From NCBI GenBank assembly GCA_011525385.1, contig WTGF01000039.1, positions 1-55,280 of the forward strand: a DNA stretch of 55,280 bases, read 5' to 3'. Below are positions 17,730 through 24,826 of this stretch, in pieces. The notes under the pieces were generated by a model. It made no database searches. It saw only the letters and a program-made list of their open reading frames with translations, and was not told where the DNA came from. Made by a program: the position numbers and the translations under genes. Position 1 is the stretch's first letter. The number at the start of each line of letters is the position of its first letter. The DNA is from Chloroflexota bacterium (GTDB taxonomy: Bacteria; Chloroflexota; Anaerolineae; Aggregatilineales; Phototrophicaceae).

Positions 17730-17897
17730 GGTAGTGTATCCTTTTCGGTTGAAACAGGAAATTTTAACCACCGAGGGGCGCGTAGACACAGCCCTTCGAC
17801 ACCGAGAATAATCTTACAGTATTGTTGCTCTCCGTGTTCTGTGCGGATTTGTAGTGAAATGAATTATTACAATTTCAACCGAATTCGATACAGTACC
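17730..17897. mobile_element. MITE, copy 1 (168 bp, 25-bp TIRs, 8-bp target duplication)
   Basis: The terminal inverted repeats are 17730-17754 (GGTAGTGTATCC...) and 17873-17897, matching at 21 of 25 positions. The element is flanked by a perfect 8-bp direct repeat, TGACAATC, at 17722-17729 and 17898-17905. It has no coding capacity. The interior is nearly identical to copy 2 at 24293-24447 except for a net 13-base difference around 17770-17795. The transposase would have to act in trans. An 8-bp duplication with ends starting in GG is compatible with several DDE families (ISL3, IS256 and others); the family is undetermined. Confidence 0.85.
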
Positions 17898-18040
17898 TGA
17901 CAATCTGGCGATGTTTTTTCCCTATTATACCGCTGTCCTATGAAAGATACGCGCCTCGCCTACTATCGAGCCAGTTTGCTTGACCGTCGAGATTCCGGCT
18001 CCTAAGCTAGCGCTTAAGGATTATTTAGCGACAGGAGAGA

Positions 18041-19039
18041 ATGATGTCCGAGCGACAACTTGCAAAAGTGTTCAGAATTGCCCTTTTCATTTCGCTGGCT
18101 GCGATGCTGCTGGGCGCAAACGCCGTTCTGGCGCAAACAATTCCAATTAGAAGCCTTCGCGTTAAAGACCTCCGCACCACCAACGTCACCATCAAGTGGG
18201 ACGCTCCGAATTGGATCCCTGCGTATAGAGTTCGCTACCGGCCCCTCGGTGCTGATGAATGGCTCAACGCCGGGATCTCTAACGGGACATCCATCAAAAT
18301 CAAGGGCTTGCTTCCCTATACATGGTACCGTATCGAAGTTTCATACTCCGATAATCGCGATAGCGCTTACGGCTCTTTCACAGTCCGCACCGCAGCCAAA
18401 TCCAAGGAATCGGATGCCGAAAGATCCGTGAAAACGACGCCGACAACCTGTCCGCACTTGCCGCCCACGGTCGCCGTCAGTGGTCACTCGATGTTGACGC
18501 AATGCCGGATGGTCGATCAGAGCGCCATCGGCCGGACGGATGTGATTGAACATGACGTCATCGCCGCGGTTGATATATGGAGCGAGGTGACGAACCGGGT
18601 TGAGGTCTGCTTCCGGAATGCGGGTACGCTGGTCTTCCTGGATGCCGCCTACACGCCCCGCAAGCTCATGCCGCTATTGTCCTTCGGGCGCGATGGCATG
18701 ACTTGTGGACAGGTCAACCGCGCCGGCACCGTGGTGCTGCTGCGCGAGCCGATGCAACTCGACCAGCCGATTGTGCCGGCCGCCCCGGTAACAGCCGACC
18801 CGGTACCAACCGCGCCAGTCCTGGCAGCTCCTATCCCCTTGGACAACTGCCTGATAAAGCTGGTGGAGACCCTCTTCCTGCGCGCCGAACCTGACGGGGA
18901 GATCATCGGCTTGGTCTGGCAGAATTCGGAAGTGCCGGCCTTTGAAATCAACGGCCACTGGTACAAGATCGAGTTCGAGGGCAGGACGGGCTATATCAGC
19001 CGCTATTTCCGCGAAGTCGTCTACGGCGCTTGCGGTTGA
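18041..19039 (+). CDS. Secreted fibronectin type III / SH3-like domain protein
   Basis: Exported protein of 332 residues. The signal peptide spans about 1-31 (hydrophobic core, then NAVLAQ). Residues about 36-118 form a fibronectin type III domain (VTIKWDAP, YRVRYRPLG, TWYRIEVSY). A middle region with paired cysteines (about 137-230) is unassigned. A proline/alanine-rich linker (about 240-270) leads to a bacterial SH3-like domain (LFLRAEPDGEIIGLVWQNSEV, then WYKIEFEGRTGYI). Such domains usually bind cell-wall or surface polymers, so a cell-envelope role is likely. The doublet ATGATG start has GGAGA upstream. It converges with leuS across a perfect palindrome. Confidence 0.75.
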   Translation: MMSERQLAKVFRIALFISLAAMLLGANAVLAQTIPIRSLRVKDLRTTNVTIKWDAPNWIPAYRVRYRPLGADEWLNAGISNGTSIKIKGLLPYTWYRIEVSYSDNRDSAYGSFTVRTAAKSKESDAERSVKTTPTTCPHLPPTVAVSGHSMLTQCRMVDQSAIGRTDVIEHDVIAAVDIWSEVTNRVEVCFRNAGTLVFLDAAYTPRKLMPLLSFGRDGMTCGQVNRAGTVVLLREPMQLDQPIVPAAPVTADPVPTAPVLAAPIPLDNCLIKLVETLFLRAEPDGEIIGLVWQNSEVPAFEINGHWYKIEFEGRTGYISRYFREVVYGACG

Positions 19040-19072
19040 AAATACCCGCGAAGACACAATAATCCTGTCCGC

Positions 19073-19108
19073 AGATGCCCCGCCTCGAGCGCTCGAGGCG
19101 GGGCATCT
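19073..19108. terminator. 36-bp perfect palindrome between convergent genes
   Basis: Two 18-base arms (AGATGCCCCGCCTCGAGC and its exact complement) meet with no spacer. They lie between the stop of the FnIII/SH3 protein (19039) and that of leuS (19113). Position and strength suggest a bidirectional transcription stop, although neither side has a T-run. Confidence 0.55.
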
Positions 19109-19112
19109 CGCG

Positions 19113-21884
19113 TTATACGACGATATTGACTTTGGGATCCGTTCCGTTCCTGCCGGGTATGAAGATCGTCCGCTTAGGCGCTTTGCCTGACAGACCCCGC
19201 TGGGCGGCCTCGCTGGCCAAAGCCAGTTCCAGGGCCTGCTCCCGCTCGATATCCACCGGGACCTCGATTGTCCCGCGCGGCTTGCCATTAATCAACACCA
19301 CCAGTTCCACCTGTTCTTCGCGCGCCTTGTCGGCATCATATGCCGGCCAGGATGCCAGGTGCACGCTGTATTCAAAACCCAGCCGCTGCCACAATTCTTC
19401 CGCGATATGGGGCGCGAAGGGCGCCATCAGGCGGATCAACTGGTTCATCACGCCGTTCCAGGTCTCCGGCCCGATCTGGCGCTCGCGCAGGGCCGCCTTC
19501 AGCGAGTTCTTGAACTTCATCTGCTCGGCGATGGCGGTGTTGAAGCTGAACTCTTCCAATCCTCGATTGACCACCGCAATTGTCTGATGCAGTTTGCGTT
19601 CGATATCTCGTTCGCCGTCCGGATCGCCCTCAATCTTGGGCGCGCCGTCCGTAGCGATTTCCCAGACGTCATGCAGCCATCCTTGCGGACCCTTGATATT
19701 GTTCTCGTTCCAGGGACCGCCCTTCTGCCAATCGAAGTTGAACATCAAGTAGCAGCGCACGGCGTCGGCGCCATATTTCTCGACCAGTTCATCAGGATTA
19801 ACGACATTGCCCTTGCTCTTGGACATGCGCTGGATCTCCAGATGATGCCGCAGTTGATTGACGTTGTTATCGCCGGCGATTTCTGGAATGATGATCTCGG
19901 CATCGGGCAGAATCTCCACCAACTGCGTGACACCGGCCATATCCAAACGGATGACATTCTCGGTACGATGGACGATTTCGCCGAAGTATCCATCGAAGCC
20001 AGCCGGCACCTCATTCCAGCCGACCACCTCTACGCGATTCGCCAGCATCTTTCCACCGACGAATCTGCCGCTGCATAGCACATAGTCCCCTTGCCGTTCG
20101 GCGCCCAGCACCTGGCCCTGATTGCGCAGCACGATCATGGGTTCGTCAAAGGCGCGCTGCGGATCGCGGCCCTTTTTGCGCATGACTGCCGAGGCATCGT
20201 CAAAGACGCCGATATCCCGCAGCACCTTGGTGAAGAAACGCGTATACAGCAGGTGCATCACCGCGTGCTCGGCGCCGCCGGTATAGACATCCACCGGCAA
20301 CCAGTAAGCAGCTTCTTCAGCGTCAAAAGGCGCCTCGTCGTTGTCCGGCGACAAATAGCGCAACTGATACCAGGACGAACACATAAAGGTATCCAGCGTA
20401 TCGGTTTCGCGCCGTACGCTGTCGTCCACCTTGAAGAAGGGCTCGTGATAGGTCAGTGGGCTGCGCCCGGTGGGCATGAAATCGACGTCCTCGGGCAAGA
20501 CCACGGGCAGATCTTCATCCGCAACCATTTCTATCGCGCCGTCATCGTAAGTCGCCGGGATAGGGCTGCCCCAGTAGCGCTGCCGGCTGATCAGCCAGTC
20601 ATGCAGTCGGTAGTTGACCGATTCTTCGCCTTTGCCGGTCGCCTCCAACCAATCAATCACCCGCCCTATCGCCGGATTCGCGCGCCCTTTGTCCTTGGTG
20701 CTCACGCTGCCGTCCATGGCATCGGAATTGATCATGGTCCCCGGTCCGTCGTAGGCTTCGGCCATGTCTTCGGCACCCAGCAACTCTTCCATTTCGGCGG
20801 GCTGGATGACAACTCTGATCGGCAGATCCTGCGCGCGAGCAAATTCGAAATCTCGCTGGTCATGCGCCGGCACCGCCATGATCGCCCCCGTGCCGTAAGT
20901 GATCATGACATAATCGGCGATCCAAATGGGAATGCGCTCATCGTTGACCGGATTTATAGCGTAGGCGCCGGTGAAAACGCCGGTTTTCTCGCGGTCTTCC
21001 AGCATGCGTTCAATCTCGGTCTCACCCGCGGTCTGCTGGACATAGGCTTCGACCGCCGCGCGCTCTTCCTCAGTCGTGATCACCCCCACCAGATCATGTT
21101 CGGGCGCCAGCACCATAAAGGTCGAGCCCCAGAGCGTATCGGGCCGGGTGGTGAATATCTCGATGGGATGACCCCCGACCTCGGTGCGGAAGGTGACGCG
21201 CGCGCCTTCGCTGCGGCCGATCCAGTTGGTCTGCATGATCTTGATCGGCTCGGGCCAATCCAGGGTGTCGAAATCCAGCAATTCGTCGGCGTATTTGGTG
21301 ATGGCGAAAAACCATTGTTCCATCATCTTGTGAACGACCGGCTGTCCGGTGCGTTCGTCCCGCCCGTCGATGACTTGCTCGTTGGCCAGAACGGTCTGCA
21401 AACTTTCCGACCAATTGACCAGCGCCGAGCCGCGATAGGCCACGTCGTTCTCGTAGAACTTCTTGAAAAACCACTCGGACCATTTGTAGTACTCCGGCGT
21501 GCAAGAGATCGCTTCTCGTTCCCAATCGAACATCGCGCCCATGCTGCGCAGTTGATCGCGCATGCGCTCGATGTTGCTGTAAGTCCATTTCCAGGGATGG
21601 ATATTGCGCGAGATTGCCGCCTGTTCCGCGGGCAAGCCAAAGGCGTCAAAGCCCATCGGGAACAAGACGTTGTAGCCCCGCATACGCATCCAACGCGCGC
21701 GGGCATCGGAGGGCGTCATGGCGAACCAGTGGCCGATATGCAGATCGCCCGATGGATAAGGCAGCATCGTCAGGGCGTAGTGCTTGGGTCTATCCCAATC
21801 CACTTGAGAGCGATAGATCTCCGTCTCCTCCCATCTCCGCTGCCATTTAACTTCGATTTCATGTGGTTGATAGTTTTCGCTCAT
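19113..21884 (-). CDS. leuS: Leucyl-tRNA synthetase
   Basis: Class I synthetase that charges tRNA-Leu, 923 residues from the chosen ATG (MSENYQPHEI). The HIGH signature is GDLHIGHW near residue 46 and the KMSKS signature is MSKSKGN in the C-terminal third. The CP1 editing domain lies between them, with TTRPDTLWGSTF. The N-terminal segment where many LeuRSs have a zinc knuckle reads DGRDERTGQPV and has no cysteines, so that zinc site is lost. An upstream TTG that would add 17 residues is rejected: the extension is not conserved-looking and ATG at 21882-21884 gives the classic start. No T-box leader was found upstream. Confidence 0.94.
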   Translation of the reverse strand: MSENYQPHEIEVKWQRRWEETEIYRSQVDWDRPKHYALTMLPYPSGDLHIGHWFAMTPSDARARWMRMRGYNVLFPMGFDAFGLPAEQAAISRNIHPWKWTYSNIERMRDQLRSMGAMFDWEREAISCTPEYYKWSEWFFKKFYENDVAYRGSALVNWSESLQTVLANEQVIDGRDERTGQPVVHKMMEQWFFAITKYADELLDFDTLDWPEPIKIMQTNWIGRSEGARVTFRTEVGGHPIEIFTTRPDTLWGSTFMVLAPEHDLVGVITTEEERAAVEAYVQQTAGETEIERMLEDREKTGVFTGAYAINPVNDERIPIWIADYVMITYGTGAIMAVPAHDQRDFEFARAQDLPIRVVIQPAEMEELLGAEDMAEAYDGPGTMINSDAMDGSVSTKDKGRANPAIGRVIDWLEATGKGEESVNYRLHDWLISRQRYWGSPIPATYDDGAIEMVADEDLPVVLPEDVDFMPTGRSPLTYHEPFFKVDDSVRRETDTLDTFMCSSWYQLRYLSPDNDEAPFDAEEAAYWLPVDVYTGGAEHAVMHLLYTRFFTKVLRDIGVFDDASAVMRKKGRDPQRAFDEPMIVLRNQGQVLGAERQGDYVLCSGRFVGGKMLANRVEVVGWNEVPAGFDGYFGEIVHRTENVIRLDMAGVTQLVEILPDAEIIIPEIAGDNNVNQLRHHLEIQRMSKSKGNVVNPDELVEKYGADAVRCYLMFNFDWQKGGPWNENNIKGPQGWLHDVWEIATDGAPKIEGDPDGERDIERKLHQTIAVVNRGLEEFSFNTAIAEQMKFKNSLKAALRERQIGPETWNGVMNQLIRLMAPFAPHIAEELWQRLGFEYSVHLASWPAYDADKAREEQVELVVLINGKPRGTIEVPVDIEREQALELALASEAAQRGLSGKAPKRTIFIPGRNGTDPKVNIVV

Positions 21885-22165
21885 TTTTGTTACTCTGTCT
21901 CCGCAATCGGGTGATATGTAAAGCGCGAACAGCAAGAAAGCGCTCGAAACAGAATGATTTCAAGCGGCAATACAATCGAATCAGCTTGTGGAAAATAAGG
22001 TGGCGCGCGATACGAAGGGAGCCTGTGGGTCACATAAGCAAAGAGCGGGTCACCCCGGAACCCGGCGACGGTATTATTATCATCGCATACCTGCTTTCAA
22101 CAACTCTTCGAATCGCTAGACTGCTTATCATAATAAGCGCTGGTCGCTTTGTAAAGCGGCTAATC

Positions 22166-22216
22166 TTTCCAGGTTTTGCGGAGCTACTGCACATGGTGCT
22201 GATTAGTCAACTGAAG
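22166..22216 (-). pseudogene. Decayed fragment of an M19 dipeptidase 3' end
   Basis: Read on the minus strand, this stretch translates to LQLTNQHHVQ, a stop, then LRKTWK. The intact dipeptidase at 22751-23800 ends LSHQNWLRVLRKTWK. The last six codons are identical and the preceding ten align with conservative changes; 15 bases at the end (22166-22180) match exactly. No further homology is seen upstream, so only the tail of a former second copy remains. Confidence 0.55.
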
Positions 22217-22243
22217 TGGTCTTGGACCTCAGAAACCCAACCC

Positions 22244-22272
22244 TTGACATTTGCTGTATGATATGCTACTCT
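22244..22272 (+). promoter_or_regulatory. Candidate promoter upstream of a signal-peptide mini-ORF
   Basis: A consensus TTGACA (22244-22249) is followed after 17 bases by TACTCT (22267-22272), preceded by TG one base upstream. The nearest downstream start with a good ribosome binding site is the mini-ORF at 22476, about 200 bases away. Confidence 0.4.
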
Positions 22273-22475
22273 GATTGCTTGCGTGATGCAACTTTATTGG
22301 CCTGCCCATTCACTTGGTAGGTGCGAGCATCAAGAATGGTACCGTCCAAGCGCGAATACAAGCCGGGGATGGTAGCGCATAAATTTATGAAATCTATGAG
22401 ATTTGCAGGAAAGAGTTGGAAGCGACGGGCAACGATCAGTCTTTTATCCACCAAACCAAAAAAGGAAATAGTATT

Positions 22476-22592
22476 ATGAAAAAGTTAAGAATCGCCGCAG
22501 TTTTGTTCGCCTTAGCTAGTGTCCTATTCTCGATAGCAGTAGAAGTGGTTCCCGCACAAGAAGGCCCGTCGTCTTCCCAACCGCTGCCTTAA
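22476..22592 (+). CDS. 38-residue ORF made almost entirely of a signal peptide
   Basis: ATG has a good ribosome binding site (AAAGGAA about nine bases upstream). The product begins with MKKLRIAAVLFALAS and a hydrophobic core, ends the signal at about VPAQ (25-28), and then has ten polar residues before TAA. After the TAA the same frame stays open for another 20 codons. It may be a genuine small secreted peptide, or the surviving 5' end of a secreted-protein gene whose body was lost. The surrounding decay favours the second reading. Confidence 0.4.
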   Translation: MKKLRIAAVLFALASVLFSIAVEVVPAQEGPSSSQPLP

Positions 22593-22750
22593 GGACTTCC
22601 TCGTATGACCAATCAACCGCTGAAACCCACCTTCATAAGCTACTACACCTAAAATGACTGTAAGTGCTCGCCAAGAGCATACAACGCGGTCTATCCTCTT
22701 CTTGCCAGAAAGCTGTCCCTTCATCTTCTCACTGTGCGATCGAATCACTA

Positions 22751-23800
22751 TTATTTCCAGGTTTTGCGCAAGACGCGCAGCCAGTTTTGATGACTCAGCT
22801 TGTGAAGCAAGTCGTCATTGTAGCCGGCGCTCTTGAGCGCAGCGATCAGATTGGGCAATTTCGATACATCGCCAACTGCATCCGGTATGCGGGCGCCATC
22901 GTAATCCGAGCCCAGTCCCACGCGCGTTTCGCCCAAGCGCTCAACGAGATAGTCGAGATGCCGCACCATAATATCCAGGGGACGGCCACTGTCCCAGGCG
23001 CCGTCTTCGTTGAGAAAGCCGGTAGCGAAGTTCAAGCCCACCATGCCATCCGAGGCCTTGATGGCGTCGAGTTGCTTATCCGTGAGATTGCGCGAGATCG
23101 GGCAGATGGCGTGTACATTGGAATGGGTAGCCACCAATGGCGCGTCGCTGAGCGCGGCCACATCCCAGAAGCCTTTCTCGTTCATGTGCGAAAGATCTAT
23201 CATGATGCCGAGTTCGTTGCAGCGCTTGACCAGGCGCGCCCCGGCGTCGGTCAAGCCAGGTCCGATATCGGGGGACGAAGGAAAGGCGATGGGCACGCCA
23301 TGCGCGAAGATGGTGGGACGGCTCCAGACGATGCCCAGCGACCGCAGACCGGCTTGATAGAAGACTTCCAGCGCGTTCAGGTCTTCGTCGATGGCTTCGG
23401 CCCCTTCAAAGTGCAAGATGGCAGCCAAGACGCCGTTGTCGATGCAGGCTTGCAATTCGTTCGCGCTACGAACTACTTTGACCTGTCCTTGCGATAGCGC
23501 TTCCAGCCGATAGAGGTCGGCAACCTGACCCTGAACGGCAGCTTGCGAAAAGTTGAATTCGACCGCGGGCGATGTATAGGGTTTGCGCAAATCCGGCATG
23601 TTGTCAGGGTCGATACGTCGTTTCGGATTGGGCACAAAGACCGCGAAGAATCCGCCGGCGAATCCTCCCTGACGCGCCCGAGGCAAGTCGATATGGCCGC
23701 CGACCATCTCAGTGAAAAAATCGGGCAGGTTGACATCTTCATTCTGGTGAAAGCGCAACAAGGTATCGTTATGTCCATCAAAAACCGAGAATTCCGCCAC
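22751..23800 (-). CDS. Membrane dipeptidase-like peptidase, family M19
   Basis: Zinc dipeptidase of the renal-dipeptidase family, 350 residues, expected to hydrolyse dipeptides. The first metal motif is DGHNDT at the N-terminus. The bridging glutamate is in LHFEGAEAI, and the later ligand histidines are in LSHMNEKGFWDV and ATHSNVHAICP. GLGSDYDG completes the family pattern. No signal peptide is seen, so it is probably cytoplasmic. The start is decided by AGGAGG, which lies six bases before GTG (23798-23800); the longer frame starting at an ATG would place this Shine-Dalgarno inside the coding region. A vestige of a second copy remains at 22166-22216. Confidence 0.87.
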   Translation of the reverse strand: MAEFSVFDGHNDTLLRFHQNEDVNLPDFFTEMVGGHIDLPRARQGGFAGGFFAVFVPNPKRRIDPDNMPDLRKPYTSPAVEFNFSQAAVQGQVADLYRLEALSQGQVKVVRSANELQACIDNGVLAAILHFEGAEAIDEDLNALEVFYQAGLRSLGIVWSRPTIFAHGVPIAFPSSPDIGPGLTDAGARLVKRCNELGIMIDLSHMNEKGFWDVAALSDAPLVATHSNVHAICPISRNLTDKQLDAIKASDGMVGLNFATGFLNEDGAWDSGRPLDIMVRHLDYLVERLGETRVGLGSDYDGARIPDAVGDVSKLPNLIAALKSAGYNDDLLHKLSHQNWLRVLRKTWK

Positions 23801-23874
23801 GAAGAGCCTCCTCATATAGTTCTGCGCTGCTGGCCGCCAGTGATTTTAGCAAAAGGCGACAGACGCAAACCAAC

Positions 23875-23902
23875 AGAAAAGCGCAGTTCATCGGAACTGC
23901 GC
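23875..23902 (-). terminator. Rho-independent terminator of the tRNA-Ala/small-gene unit
   Basis: GCGCAGTTC (23881-23889) pairs perfectly with GAACTGCGC (23894-23902), four-base loop. On the minus strand TTTTCTG follows immediately. It lies 28 bases after the stop of the small gene at 23930-24094. Confidence 0.85.
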
Positions 23903-23929
23903 CATCGAAACCAATCCTGTCCATGCTGC

Positions 23930-24094
23930 CTACTCTTTGTTGTAGCTGCCGCGGCCCTTGCCCACCGGCACCGGAACGCGCGCCGGTTTACGCGGCTGTC
24001 GCGCTTTGGGGTCGAGAAAGTCGTCGATCTCTTTCAGAATGCGCCGACCGACTTCCAGCAGTTCGTCCCAGACATTGCGCTTGTGCTTCGCCAC
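23930..24094 (-). CDS. Small hypothetical protein (54 residues) downstream of tRNA-Ala
   Basis: Starts at GTG (24092-24094) with AAAGGGCG seven bases upstream, and ends just before a strong terminator. The product begins MAKHKRNVWDELLEVGRRIL, an amphipathic helix, continues KEIDDFLDP, and ends in a basic Pro/Val/Arg-rich tail (RQPRKPARVPVPVGKGRG). The tail suggests nucleic-acid or ribosome contact; that is inference. It is 57 bases downstream of the tRNA-Ala 3' end with no promoter between, so both are probably cut from one transcript. I do not recognise a named family. Confidence 0.6.
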   Translation of the reverse strand: MAKHKRNVWDELLEVGRRILKEIDDFLDPKARQPRKPARVPVPVGKGRGSYNKE

Positions 24095-24151
24095 CTGTTC
24101 GCCCTTTCAATGGGTCGACAATTCCAGCAGATCTTCGCTCCGGTAGTTCGA

Positions 24152-24224
24152 TGGACCTGAGGGGACTCGAACCCCTGACTTCCACAATGCCATTGTGGCG
24201 CTCTCCCAACTGAGCTACAGGCCC
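24152..24224 (-). tRNA. tRNA-Ala (anticodon GGC)
   Basis: A 73-base cloverleaf. The acceptor stem GGGCCTG pairs with CAGGTCC (one G-U), the D-arm is GCTCAGTTGGGAGAGC, the anticodon stem is CCACA/TGTGG with loop ATGGCAT giving anticodon GGC, and the T-arm contains GGTTCGAGTCC. The discriminator base is A; CCA is not encoded. A promoter lies just upstream (24237-24265). Confidence 0.95.
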
Positions 24225-24236
24225 TTGCGACAAAGA

Positions 24237-24265
24237 AGTTTAACGACGTCCGAGCGGGCTGTCAA
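24237..24265 (-). promoter_or_regulatory. Promoter of tRNA-Ala
   Basis: On the minus strand a consensus TTGACA (24260-24265) and TAAACT (24237-24242) are spaced by exactly 17 bases. Transcription would start around 24230, six bases before the mature tRNA. Confidence 0.75.
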
Positions 24266-24279
24266 TAGACAGCGCCTTG

Positions 24280-24467
24280 GGTAGTCTATCCCGGTAGTGT
24301 ATCCTTTTCGGTTGAAACAGGAAATTTTAACCACCGAGGACACCGAGAGCACCGAGAATAATCTTACAGTATTGTTGCTCTCCGTGTTCTTTGCGGATTT
24401 GTAGTGAAATGAATTATTTCAATTTCAACCGAATTCGATACAGTACCTCTATCCCTTCCGGTTGAAA
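24280..24467. repeat. Older MITE end interrupted by MITE copy 2
   Basis: If copy 2 and one target duplication are removed, 24280-24292 joins 24456-24467 to give a 25-base sequence, GGTAGTCTATCCC plus TTCCGGTTGAAA. It matches the family's terminal inverted repeat at 22 of 25 positions. The newer element therefore inserted inside the terminal repeat of an older one. The older copy's other end is not recognisable downstream. Confidence 0.65.
24293..24447. mobile_element. MITE, copy 2 (155 bp, 25-bp TIRs, 8-bp target duplication)
   Basis: Terminal inverted repeats are 24293-24317 and 24423-24447. Flanks are the perfect 8-bp direct repeat TCTATCCC (24285-24292 and 24448-24455). Outside the internal CACCGAG region it differs from copy 1 by only a few bases over some 130, implying recent movement. 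No coding capacity. Orientation is the same as copy 1. Confidence 0.85.
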
Positions 24468-24520
24468 TACGTTTTACAGTTCTCGACATTAGATCCTAAA
24501 CCCAAAATACCAACGATCTG

Positions 24521-24545
24521 GTAGGGGCGACCAATCTGGTCGCCC
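24521..24545. repeat. GTAGGGGCGA-family hairpin
   Basis: GGGCGACCA (24525-24533) and TGGTCGCCC (24537-24545) form a nine-pair stem with loop ATC. The GTAGGGGCGA start is shared with the hairpin at 8801-8828. The gene-free 24225-24826 otherwise holds the MITE sequences and no other gene. Confidence 0.6.
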
Positions 24546-24826
24546 GCTGCCGCCGCGACTTGTGGTTTCGGGCGGCATGGCATGTCGCCGGAAATATACG
24601 CTCTGTGCTTCTTTTTTAATACCCCCTTGCTCATGCGACGAGACGGCTTACTATTTCGCGTGAGCGCGACATTCCTGTGGACATCTGCCAAAATATTGAA
24701 AAGCGCCCTGGGGCGCACAGCCTATCGACACCGAAAGACTCGATTAACAGCGAAAGCCCCCGTGCCAAACGCTACCATTCTATGGCATAATAGCGCGCGG
24801 TGTCTGTCACTGAGAGCGAGGTCGCG

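Larger units (their letters stand above)
21885..22750. other. Gene-poor interval between leuS and the M19 dipeptidase gene
   Basis: The interval holds a decayed dipeptidase fragment (22166-22216), a promoter-like sequence (22244-22272) and a very short signal-peptide ORF (22476-22592), all listed separately. Open frames elsewhere look random. Short repeated words (GGGTCAC near 22028 and 22050) have no clear meaning. It looks like a site of gene decay. Confidence 0.5.

Noticed and set aside
22010..22080. Possible T-box leader upstream of leuS
   Set aside because: The minus strand has GGGGTGACCCGC, but not the required GGTGGNACCGCG antiterminator sequence, and no specifier loop was found.
22266..22454. 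Minus-strand 62-residue frame with a transposase-like ring (LDGTILDARTYQVNG)
   Set aside because: No start signal, no DDE motif and no inverted repeats around it; resemblance too weak.
24095..24130. A second TGA-interrupted gene: the frame continues upstream of the small protein's start across a TGA
   Set aside because: No cysteine or redox context surrounds the TGA, and a good GTG start with ribosome binding site lies just after it, so it is an ordinary stop.
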